Below are positions 52,545 to 60,446 of a stretch of DNA of 64,000 bases, one piece after another (positions within the stretch are counted from its first letter, which is position 1; each line of letters begins with the position of its first letter). This DNA comes from Microbacterium sp. SSM24 (lineage in GTDB: Bacteria > Actinomycetota > Actinomycetes > Actinomycetales > Microbacteriaceae). The stretch lies in contig NZ_JAPDNQ010000001.1 in assembly GCF_025989145.1 (NCBI RefSeq), positions 992,001 to 1,056,000 of the forward strand, read 5' to 3'. The notes beneath the pieces were generated by a model, which saw nothing but the letters and a program-made list of their open reading frames with translations, did no database searches and was not told the origin of the DNA. The position numbers and the translations under genes are program-made.

Positions 52545-53705
52545 TCAGCCGGCGATGACGGCGCGCCGGGCTGCGGCGGCAAGCGCGAGCCCCCGGGGAT
52601 CTGCGCCCCCTGGTTCGGTGAGCCGGCTCGGCACGTAGCCCACAGCGAGCCGGAACTCGGGGTCGGCGACGCCGAAGGCACCGCCGGCGCCATCGTGACC
52701 GAACGCGCGATGGCTTCCGTATGCCAGACGCTCGTCCGCCTTCTGCCATACGACGGCGTATCGAGCAGGCAGCCCGAGGACGAGGTCCACCGCGGCGACC
52801 TGCAGCTGCGACATCTCGGCCACAGTGGCGGAAGACACCAGCGGTCCCCGACCGTCGATGTCCTCGGTGATCGCTGCGTACAACCGCGCCAACCCGCGGG
52901 CGCTGGCGGCACCGCCGACCGCTGCGTGACCGGCGGCGCGCGCGGCGCGCAGATTCGCCAGGGGAGGGTCGAACGGGTCGAATCGCGCCGCGTTGAACGC
53001 GACACCGGTCAGCGAGGCCGGTTCGACGAAGGGCTGCTGCGGAACCTCTGCCGGCTGGGCGTCCATGGTCCGCACCGGCAGCACGGGATCCACTCGTGAC
53101 TCCATGACGTCGGGTACCGCGATGTACGCATCGATCGCTCGCGGGCCCGCGACCTGGTCGCGGAAGAACTCTGCGGCGGTCGCACCGGTCACTCGACGGA
53201 TCAGTTCGTCCATGATCGTGCCGATCGTGAGCGCGTGGTATCCCATTCCCGCCCCGGGCCGCCAGAACGGCATCTGCCGCGCGACCAGGCGCGCCATCTC
53301 ATCGTGGTCGAGCGTGACAGCCAGAGAGACTTGAGGATCGACGCCGACAACACCCGCTTGATGCGACAGCGCCGAACGCACCGTGATCGCAGCCTTCCCC
53401 GATTGCGCGAACTCCGGCCAGTACCGCCCGACCGGCGCATCCAGGTCGATCAGTCCGCGGTCGACGAGGATCGCGATGCAGGCGCCCGCCATTCCCTTGG
53501 TCACGGAGAAGACACCGTGAATCCGGTCCGGGCCGGCGTCCGAACCCGCCCAGATGTCCACGACCGGCACGCCCCGGTGATAGGCGCAGAATTGCGCCGA
53601 GTAGTCCGAGGACTCGGCCGCGAGGGCCGCCATCGCATCGGCGACGCCCTCGAAACCAGCGGCGACCGACCCGTTGACACCGTCCGTGCGCGAGAGATCG
53701 ATCAT
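52545..53705 (-). CDS. Serine hydrolase of the beta-lactamase/EstB family
   Basis: A 386-aa paralogue-like relative of the protein at 77-1180. SVTK (67-70) gives Ser67/Lys70, Tyr156 in GYHALTIGTIMDEL is the second motif, and FGHDGAGG the third. No signal peptide. ATG at 53705 overlaps the upstream alpha/beta hydrolase stop (ATGA), so they are coupled. Probable carboxylesterase; the substrate may be an acylated glycoside imported by the neighbouring transporter (inference). Confidence 0.88.
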   Translation of the reverse strand: MIDLSRTDGVNGSVAAGFEGVADAMAALAAESSDYSAQFCAYHRGVPVVDIWAGSDAGPDRIHGVFSVTKGMAGACIAILVDRGLIDLDAPVGRYWPEFAQSGKAAITVRSALSHQAGVVGVDPQVSLAVTLDHDEMARLVARQMPFWRPGAGMGYHALTIGTIMDELIRRVTGATAAEFFRDQVAGPRAIDAYIAVPDVMESRVDPVLPVRTMDAQPAEVPQQPFVEPASLTGVAFNAARFDPFDPPLANLRAARAAGHAAVGGAASARGLARLYAAITEDIDGRGPLVSSATVAEMSQLQVAAVDLVLGLPARYAVVWQKADERLAYGSHRAFGHDGAGGAFGVADPEFRLAVGYVPSRLTEPGGADPRGLALAAAARRAVIAG

Positions 53706-54652
53706 GTCAGCGCCCCACCCGCGTCGTGCGGGCTTTCCGCGTCGGCGATCCACTCGATCAGGTCGTCCAGTGTGCGCCTCGCGCTCGGGTCGCCGGGCAG
53801 ATCGAGGTAGCCATGCTGGGTGCCGAGCGCGGTACGCGACGAGTGAGGATGGCGCAGTGCGGCGAGCTTCGCGCCGAAGTCCTCGCCCGATGCGCGCATC
53901 TCGTCTGCCTCTGCGTTGACGATCAGGATGGGCGGGAGTCCGGCGAGGTCGCCGTCGGCGGGAAACGCGTACCGGGCCTTCCCGAGCGGTTCGCCCGCGT
54001 AGTTCGTGTTGAATCCGCGCACCACTCCCGGCGTGAATCTCACCGGCGGCGGGTTCTCGTCCAGGGCCGCTCGCAGCTCGTCGCTCAGCGCCGGCAGCTC
54101 CGCATGCAGCAGCGGGTAGACGAGCACGAGCGAGCGCGGCCCTGCAGCCCCCTCGTCCCGCAGTCTCTGCGCCACGGCGGTGGAGAGGTTGGCGCCCGCA
54201 CTCGCTCCACCGAGGTGCAGTCGTTCTGCGTCCACCCCGAGCGGGCGATCAGGTCCCGCAGCCCACTTCCACGCCGCCAGGACATCATCGACGGGCACCG
54301 GGTACTTCACGCCGTGCAGCGCCTTGCGATAGTCCACCGACATCACGGGCACCCCTCGGGACGCGATGTACAGCGACACCCAGTGCGCTTCCGGCATATC
54401 GAGACTGCCCCCGACGAACCCCCCGCCGTGCACCCAGACCAGTCCGTCGACCGGATCTGCGGTCGAGCCCGTATAGATCCTCGCCACTACGGCGCCGTGC
54501 GGCCCGTCGATCGCCACATCCTCCACGCGCACGCGGGCGAGTGATGGATCGGCCCCGACCAGCGCGGCGGTGTCGAGCCCAGGGCGTGGGTCCGTCGGAG
54601 GACCATTCACCTCGAGATTGCGAATGAACTCCGCGACGTCGAACTCGACCAT
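53702..54652 (-). CDS. Alpha/beta hydrolase, hormone-sensitive-lipase family
   Basis: A 316-aa esterase: HGGGF (oxyanion hole), YRKALHGVKYPVPVDD, nucleophile elbow GGASAGAN, late Asp (NAEADEMR) and His (LGTQHGYLD). ATG at 54652 has GGAGG 10 bases upstream; the ATG at 54661 is too near the site. Follows the importer receptor gene across a strong hairpin and overlaps the serine hydrolase gene. Confidence 0.9.
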   Translation of the reverse strand: MVEFDVAEFIRNLEVNGPPTDPRPGLDTAALVGADPSLARVRVEDVAIDGPHGAVVARIYTGSTADPVDGLVWVHGGGFVGGSLDMPEAHWVSLYIASRGVPVMSVDYRKALHGVKYPVPVDDVLAAWKWAAGPDRPLGVDAERLHLGGASAGANLSTAVAQRLRDEGAAGPRSLVLVYPLLHAELPALSDELRAALDENPPPVRFTPGVVRGFNTNYAGEPLGKARYAFPADGDLAGLPPILIVNAEADEMRASGEDFGAKLAALRHPHSSRTALGTQHGYLDLPGDPSARRTLDDLIEWIADAESPHDAGGALT

Positions 54653-54712
54653 GTTTCGCATTCCTCCTCGACACCGAACCGATCGGACCGCTGGCGCCAC
54701 GCGCGACAGCGG

Positions 54713-54748
54713 GCGGGGCGGGCGGCCGTGAGTATCCGCCCGCCCCGC
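54713..54748 (-). terminator. Strong hairpin after the receptor gene
   Basis: Perfect 13-bp GC-only stem GCGGGGCGGGCGG (54713-54725) and CCGCCCGCCCCGC (54736-54748), 10-base loop, 10 bp past the receptor stop. Likely partial terminator that makes the receptor more abundant than the esterases downstream. Confidence 0.65.
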
Positions 54749-54758
54749 TCACTCTGGA

Positions 54759-56285
54759 CTATCCGACGGGCGTGATGTCGAACAGCGACGGCACGATGTT
54801 CGTCGCGTTGAGAGTCACGTCCGTGACCTCGGGGTTGTTCGCGTACCCGGCGCTGACCCGGTAGTAGGGAGCGAACCAGCCCTGCTCGACGATGTACGCG
54901 TTGAGCTCCTTCGCCTTCTCCACCTGAGTCGCCTCGTCGCCATTCTGGATCTCGGAGATCAGCTGATCGGTCGTCTCGTCGCCGTACTTGAAGGGGTTGA
55001 ACGGCGCCGTGCGCGAGATCATGAACTGGATCAGCTGCCAGTCGGCGTTGGTCTCGAGCTGCATCGGGACCGCGGCGTACTTCGGGGCCGTCAGATCGGC
55101 GATGTAGTTCTCAACCGGCGTGTCGACCCAGGTCACGGTGATCCCGACGTCCTCGAGCTGCTGCGCGATGAGGGGGAACTGGGCAGCTCCCAGCACCGCC
55201 GTGCTCGACATCTCGATGCTGAGCCCGTCGCCGTAGCCGGCTTCGTCCAGAAGCTCGCGCGCCTTGTCGGGGTCGTACGTGTAGAACTCGTCCAGCTCCG
55301 GGTCGTAAGCCCCGGAGGCCTTGTTGAAGACCTGCGTCGTCACGGTGCCGTGTCCGAGCTGGAGCGCCTCGAGAAGCCCCTCCCGGTCGAGGGCGAAGTT
55401 GATCGCCTGACGCACCTTCACATCGCCCAGGGCTGGGTTCATCTCGCCCGCGCGATCGAGCAGGAGCAGACCCTGGAAGTTCAGCTCGCTGGACTGGATC
55501 TCGAAGCCCGCCGCCTCGATCTGGTCGAGATTGTTGTTGTCGGTGAGGACCATCGTGTCGACCTCGCCCGCCTGGACGGCGTTGACGCCGGCCGTCGGGT
55601 CTGCGAGCACGTTCATGGTGACCGTCTCGTAGTGCTGCACGTCGGGGTTCCAGTAGTCGGGGTTCTTGGTGAACACGTAGCTTGTCCCCGTCGTGGTGGC
55701 ATCCTGATCGAGGATGTAGGGTCCCGAGCCGATCGGGTTGGTGTCGGCATCCTCGGCGTCGAACATCGCCGGGGCGGCGATCAGACCCGCTTCACGGCTG
55801 AGGTACGCGAGCAGGGCGGGATCGGGTGCGCTCAGCGTGAGCACGACGGTTGTGTCGTCCGGCGCTGCGATCGACTCGACGTTGGCGAGATCTCCCGCGT
55901 ACGCACCCCCGCCGTCCTTGAAACGCTCGAGGTTCTGCTTGACGACGTCGGCCGTCAGATCCGTGCCATCGGTGAACGTCACGTCGTCCCGAAGGGTGAG
56001 GGTCAGCTCCTTGTTGTCATCCGAGTAGGTGTACTCGGTGGCGAGGTTGGGCTCGACGCTGCCGTCGGATGCGTTGTAGAGCAGAGTGTCGTACACGGCC
56101 TGGTAGTAGAGCGCCCGGTTTCCCCACTCGGCCTGCGTCGTGTCGAACGTCGCGGGAGCGAGGAACTGGCCGATGACGACGGAATCGGGTGCCGTGTCAT
56201 CGTTCGGCTCTGAGGTGGCGGAGCAACCCGCCAGCGCAAGGGAGGCCACCACAATGGCAGCGGCCATGGTCTTCCAGCGGAGCAT
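54759..56285 (-). CDS. ABC importer substrate-binding lipoprotein, oligopeptide (family 5) class
   Basis: A 508-aa SBP family 5 receptor. Lipobox LALAGC with Cys21 after a short signal. PNLATEYTYSDDNKELTLTLRDDVTFTDG and VRQAINFALDREGLL are family marks. GAAGGG precedes ATG 56285. Its permeases and ATPases are encoded at 59601-63261, and both transcription units share the 25-bp operator. Members of this class import peptides or oligosaccharides and beta-glucosides; the nearby GH3 favours the latter. Confidence 0.92.
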   Translation of the reverse strand: MLRWKTMAAAIVVASLALAGCSATSEPNDDTAPDSVVIGQFLAPATFDTTQAEWGNRALYYQAVYDTLLYNASDGSVEPNLATEYTYSDDNKELTLTLRDDVTFTDGTDLTADVVKQNLERFKDGGGAYAGDLANVESIAAPDDTTVVLTLSAPDPALLAYLSREAGLIAAPAMFDAEDADTNPIGSGPYILDQDATTTGTSYVFTKNPDYWNPDVQHYETVTMNVLADPTAGVNAVQAGEVDTMVLTDNNNLDQIEAAGFEIQSSELNFQGLLLLDRAGEMNPALGDVKVRQAINFALDREGLLEALQLGHGTVTTQVFNKASGAYDPELDEFYTYDPDKARELLDEAGYGDGLSIEMSSTAVLGAAQFPLIAQQLEDVGITVTWVDTPVENYIADLTAPKYAAVPMQLETNADWQLIQFMISRTAPFNPFKYGDETTDQLISEIQNGDEATQVEKAKELNAYIVEQGWFAPYYRVSAGYANNPEVTDVTLNATNIVPSLFDITPVG

Positions 56286-56336
56286 CTTCGGCCCTTCTGA
56301 CGTCGGCGATCCACCATGGACCGCGCCTTGGGAGAC

Positions 56337-56371
56337 AAGCTACCCGAATTCCGACCAAGTGGACTGTATTC
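56337..56371 (-). promoter_or_regulatory. Operator site B plus -10 box
   Basis: The 25-bp element at 56347-56371 has core CCGACCAAGTGGACTG. On the minus strand TAGCTT (complement of 56337-56342) lies 4 bp away as the -10 of the receptor gene, the same layout as site A. TetR 2 starts 68 bp to the right. Confidence 0.65.
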
Positions 56372-56439
56372 GTGATGGATTCGTGATGAAGGGTGTTCGG
56401 CTGGCGACCGTCGATCGGTCCGGATACGGTGTGGGAGCC

Positions 56440-57084
56440 ATGACTGATTCTGCTCGACAGCCGCTGAAGACGCGGGGACCCTACCGCAAGACCGCCCAGA
56501 CGCGCGTCGCGATTCTCGAGGCGGCGCTGGACGTGTTCTCCGCGTCCGGATATCACTCGGGCTCGCTCCGCGACATCGCCAAGCGCGCCGGCATCAGTCA
56601 CTCGGGCCTGCTGCATCATTTCCCGGACAAGATCTCACTCCTGGACGCGATGCTCGATCATCGCGACGAGATCGATGCGGCCACCATCCGTCAGTTCACC
56701 CGTGACAGTGCCAGCGCTCTGCACACGCTGGTGCACATTGCGGCCATCAACGCCTCCAAGCCGGGCATCGTCAAGCTCTATGCGGTGCTGTCCACCGAAG
56801 CGGCGGCCGAAGACCACCCGGCGCATCAGCACTTCGTCACCAGGTACGCACGTACCCGGGAGCTCGTTCGCGAAGCCTTCGCAGGATTGGCCGACGAGGA
56901 CCGTCTCGGGCACGGGATGACGCCCGAATCAGCGGCGATCGGAACCCTTGCCATCATGGACGGTCTGCAGATCCAGTGGCTTCTCGATCCCGCGGGAATC
57001 GATATGCCTCAGGAACTCGCGAAGTACCTTTCCACGATCACCGACATCGACTTCACCGTCGAGCCGTCGGCGCTCAACGCCTGA
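56440..57084 (+). CDS. TetR-family regulator 2
   Basis: A 214-aa paralogue of the regulator at 51820: TRGPYRKTAQTRVAIL, then GSLRDIAKRAGISHSGLLHHFPDK, and the same C-terminal MDGLQIQWLLDP. It lacks the long N-terminal extension of regulator 1. The ATG at 56440 is chosen (GGGAG just upstream); the open frame to the left crosses site B. Divergent from the receptor gene. Confidence 0.88.
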   Translation: MTDSARQPLKTRGPYRKTAQTRVAILEAALDVFSASGYHSGSLRDIAKRAGISHSGLLHHFPDKISLLDAMLDHRDEIDAATIRQFTRDSASALHTLVHIAAINASKPGIVKLYAVLSTEAAAEDHPAHQHFVTRYARTRELVREAFAGLADEDRLGHGMTPESAAIGTLAIMDGLQIQWLLDPAGIDMPQELAKYLSTITDIDFTVEPSALNA

Positions 57085-57109
57085 CGACCGCCCGCTTCCT
57101 TCCGGCCCG

Positions 57110-59536
57110 TCAGCCGACCCTCCACTCCAGCGCGAGCGGCAGGTCCTCGACCGATGCGCCGACGCGAAGATCGTAGGCCCCGGGTTCGACTGTCCACCCC
57201 TTCGACCAATGCGCGAACCGACGGTCGGGGAGCCGAACTGTCGCGGTGGCGGTCTCTCCTGCGCCGGCTGTGACGCAGGCGAAGCCCACGAGCCACCGCT
57301 GGGGGCGCTCTACCGCGGAGTCACTGCGCTCGGCGTACACCTGGATGACCTGTTTGCCCACGCGGTCACCAGTGTTCGAGACCGAGACGACGACGGCGTC
57401 ACCTTCACGCCGCGCGGTCTCCCAGGACCACGTGGTGTAGCCCAGCCCATGCCCGAACGGGAAAGCCGGAGCCGCCCCCGACCTCAGCCAGGCACGGTAT
57501 CCGACGTGCAGGCCTTCGCCGTACTCGAGCACGCCGTCGACCGGTGCGACCTGTGACACAGGCACATCCGCGAGCGCGGTGGGCCACGTGGTCGGCAGGC
57601 GACCGCCGGGTTCTGACGCGCCCATGAGCACGTCGGCGATGGCGTGTCCGAACTCCTGCCCGCCGAAGTACCCCTGCATGATGGCCGCGACCTCGCCCGC
57701 CCACGGAAGCGCCACGGGCGACCCGGCGTTCACCACCACGATCGTCGGGGTGCCGGTGGCTGCGACAGCGTGCACGAGATCGTTCTGGCGCCCCGGGAGG
57801 TCGATGCTGTCGCGGTCGTATCCCTCCGACTCCACCTTCGAATTCGTGCCGACGACGATGACAGCGACATCGGATGCCGCCGCGATGGCCACAGCACGGG
57901 CGATGAGCTCGTCCGGGTCGGCCCGCTCGGGCGCGGTACCCAGCGTCACGCTCAGAGCGTCGATGGGCGAGTCCTCCGCGGTCGCCAGCGAGACCTCGAC
58001 GCGCAGGTCATAGGTCACGCCCTCGATCACGTCGAGGGCCGCCGTGGCCGAGGGAGGGCTGAGGAACGCGGCGCCGAGATCGGTGCCCTCCACCACGGGG
58101 GCCTCGTCGACGAGAAGCGCGTCGTCGACGAAGATCTTGGCGGGACTCGCGCTGGCGAATCCGAGTTCGATCGCCGTAGTGGCATCAGCGGTGTAGCGGG
58201 TACGCAGCACGACGGTGTCCGTCGGTCCGAGCGGCACGTCACCGCCGAACCACACCAGAGCGGTCGAGCGGCGATCCTCGCTGAAGATCTCGCTCCCCGC
58301 TGCGTCGTGGAATCCGACGCGAACGCCGGCCTCGCCGGTGACGGGGTTGGTGAGTCGCTCGAGCGGAATCTCCACGACACCCTCCTGCACGATCGCACCG
58401 ATCTCGTACCGTACGTCCTCGCCGGATGCTGCAGCCCGGATGGCCTCGAACGGCGAGACGACGGCTTCGGGGATCACGGTCGCGCTGCCGCCGCCCTGGG
58501 TTCGCGCCTCGCGCGCATTCTGGCCAATGACCGCGACGTGTCTCAGGGCCGCGGCATCCAATGGCAGCACGCCGTCGTTCTGCAACAGCACGACGCCCTC
58601 GATCGCGGCCTCGCGTGCGAACGCTCGACCGTCGAGGGCAGCGGGTTCCACCGGGGTCGAGATGCCCAAGGCGCCGACGCGCTCCGCGAGCAGGAGAAGT
58701 CGCAGCACCTTCCGGTCGACGTCCGCCTCATCCGCGCGACCGTCTCGGATCGCAGCGGCGAGCTCGCCCCACGCTGCGGAAGGCCCCGGCATCGCGAGAT
58801 CCTGCGCCGCGGCGACCGCGCCCAGCGACCGGACCGCCGTCCAGTCGCTGATGACGACGCCGTCGAAACCCCATTCCGAGTTGAGCGGAGTCTCGAGCAG
58901 GTCGCTCTCGGTCATCGTGGTGCCGTTGACGGCGTTGTAGGCGCTCATGATCGACCAGGCGCCCGCCTCGATGGCGCGCTCGAACGGAAGGAGGTAGAGC
59001 TCGCGCAGCGCTCGCTCATTGACCCGGACATCCACCGTGAAGCGGTCGGTCTCGGAGTCGTTGGCGACGTAGTGCTTCGGAGTTGCGGCCACCCCGTTGT
59101 CCTGCAACCCGCGCACGTATGCGGCGGCGAGTTCGGCGCTGAGTTCGGGATCCTCGCTGAAGCACTCGAAATGACGGCCGCCGAGTGGCGAGCGGTGGAG
59201 GTTGATCGTCGGCCCGAGCACCACATCAACGCCCTTCCGGCGCGCTTCGGATGCTGCGGCCGCACCGTAGCGGTAGGCGAGCTCGACGTCCCACGACGCC
59301 GCGAGAGCGGAGCCCGACGGGAGGTTCAGCGACGGCTCGCGCTCGTCCCACCGGGGACCGCGGACGCCGGCTGGCCCATCCGACAGCGTCATCGCACGGA
59401 GGCCGATCTCGGGGATCGGCACGGTCGTCCAGAAGTCCGCGCCCTGTACGAGCGCCACCTTCTGCTCGAGGGTGAGGCGCTCGAGCAGCGGGACGAGATG
59501 CTGCACGGTTCGGGGATGGGCGGCAGCGTGGGTCAT
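57110..59536 (-). CDS. Cytosolic GH3 beta-glucosidase
   Basis: An 808-aa family 3 glycoside hydrolase without signal peptide. SDGPAGVRG (52-60), KHY (154-156), nucleophile Asp231 in VISDW. A PA14-like module is inserted at about 395-520, and a fibronectin-III-like domain closes the protein. It is 64 bp downstream of the ABC ATPase gene in the same orientation, so imported glucosides would be hydrolysed inside the cell. ATG at 59536 has no clear Shine-Dalgarno; an AGCGCT-centred palindrome lies just upstream. Confidence 0.93.
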   Translation of the reverse strand: MTHAAAHPRTVQHLVPLLERLTLEQKVALVQGADFWTTVPIPEIGLRAMTLSDGPAGVRGPRWDEREPSLNLPSGSALAASWDVELAYRYGAAAASEARRKGVDVVLGPTINLHRSPLGGRHFECFSEDPELSAELAAAYVRGLQDNGVAATPKHYVANDSETDRFTVDVRVNERALRELYLLPFERAIEAGAWSIMSAYNAVNGTTMTESDLLETPLNSEWGFDGVVISDWTAVRSLGAVAAAQDLAMPGPSAAWGELAAAIRDGRADEADVDRKVLRLLLLAERVGALGISTPVEPAALDGRAFAREAAIEGVVLLQNDGVLPLDAAALRHVAVIGQNAREARTQGGGSATVIPEAVVSPFEAIRAAASGEDVRYEIGAIVQEGVVEIPLERLTNPVTGEAGVRVGFHDAAGSEIFSEDRRSTALVWFGGDVPLGPTDTVVLRTRYTADATTAIELGFASASPAKIFVDDALLVDEAPVVEGTDLGAAFLSPPSATAALDVIEGVTYDLRVEVSLATAEDSPIDALSVTLGTAPERADPDELIARAVAIAAASDVAVIVVGTNSKVESEGYDRDSIDLPGRQNDLVHAVAATGTPTIVVVNAGSPVALPWAGEVAAIMQGYFGGQEFGHAIADVLMGASEPGGRLPTTWPTALADVPVSQVAPVDGVLEYGEGLHVGYRAWLRSGAAPAFPFGHGLGYTTWSWETARREGDAVVVSVSNTGDRVGKQVIQVYAERSDSAVERPQRWLVGFACVTAGAGETATATVRLPDRRFAHWSKGWTVEPGAYDLRVGASVEDLPLALEWRVG

Positions 59537-59540
59537 AGGA

Positions 59541-59554
59541 AGAGAGCGCTTTCT
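59541..59554. promoter_or_regulatory. CebR/LacI-type operator candidate
   Basis: AGAGAGCGCTTTCT, a near-palindrome centred on AGCGCT, 4 bp before the GH3 start. It resembles the CebR-class operators of actinobacterial beta-glucoside genes (known family core: GAGCGCTC). No CebR-like gene is in this window. Confidence 0.45.
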
Positions 59555-59600
59555 GAGAACGGGCCGCCGACGGGGCGGACGGGCTGCGGTTCGGCGACGA

Positions 59601-60446
59601 TCAGGCGACGTCAGCCGTCGCCTCGGCGTCGATCAACGCGCGTCGGGCGAGGCGGCGCTCCGCCTGCTTGTCCGGGTCGGGGACCGGCGAGGCCATGAAG
59701 AGTCGCCGTGTGTACGGGTGCTCGGGCTGCGAGGTGACGCGGTCGCCGTCGCCGGTCTCGACGATCTCCCCTCGATACATCACGGCGACTCGATGACTGA
59801 TGTGCCGCACCACCGCCAGGTCGTGGGTCACGAACAGATACGCCACCCCTGTGCGGTCCTGGATCTCGATGAACAGGTCCAGCACGCGGGCCTGTGTCGA
59901 CAGGTCCAGAGCCGACACCGGCTCATCGCACACGATGAGCTTCGGATCCAGCGCAAGCGCTCTCGCGATCGCGATTCGCTGCCGCTGGCCGCCGGAGAAC
60001 TCCCGCGGCAGGCGCCCCGCTGCGTTGGAGGGAAGTCCCACGCGGTCGAGGAGGTCGTGAACACGCGCCTTCGCCTCCTTTGCGACGACACCCCGCGCGG
60101 TGAGGGGCTCGCTCAGGATCTGCTCGATCGTCAGCGACGGGTTCAGCGACGAGTACGGATCCTGGAAGACGACCTGGATCTCGCTGGACAGCTCCCTGCG
60201 CTGCCGCCGGCCGAGGTGGGTGATGTCCTGCCCGTTGTAGACGATGGAGCCTCCGGTGACGGGCGCGAGCCCGAGCACGGCCCGCCCCAGCGTGGTCTTG
60301 CCGGATCCGGACTCGCCGACGAGGCCCACCGTCTCACCCGCCCTGATGTCGAGGGAGACGCCCTTGAGGGCCTGGAACGGCTTGGCCCGGAAGCCCTTAC
60401 CCGGGTACGCCACTTCGAGGTCCGCCACATCGAGCAGCATGCTCAT
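59601..60446 (-). CDS. Oligopeptide-class ABC importer ATP-binding protein (DppF/OppF type)
   Basis: A 281-aa ATPase: Walker A GESGSGKTT (44-52), EIQVVFQDPYSSLNP, signature FSGGQRQRIAIARALA, Walker B LIVCDEPVSALD, and the C-terminal HPYTRRLFMASPVPDP typical of DppF. ATG at 60446 overlaps the stop of the fused gene (ATGA). ATG 60440 is also possible. Confidence 0.93.
   Translation of the reverse strand: MSMLLDVADLEVAYPGKGFRAKPFQALKGVSLDIRAGETVGLVGESGSGKTTLGRAVLGLAPVTGGSIVYNGQDITHLGRRQRRELSSEIQVVFQDPYSSLNPSLTIEQILSEPLTARGVVAKEAKARVHDLLDRVGLPSNAAGRLPREFSGGQRQRIAIARALALDPKLIVCDEPVSALDLSTQARVLDLFIEIQDRTGVAYLFVTHDLAVVRHISHRVAVMYRGEIVETGDGDRVTSQPEHPYTRRLFMASPVPDPDKQAERRLARRALIDAEATADVA

Noticed and set aside
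57644-59698. A 684-codon open frame on the plus strand
   Set aside because: Antisense to the GH3 beta-glucosidase, which has clear motifs; the frame gives an Arg-rich shadow protein.
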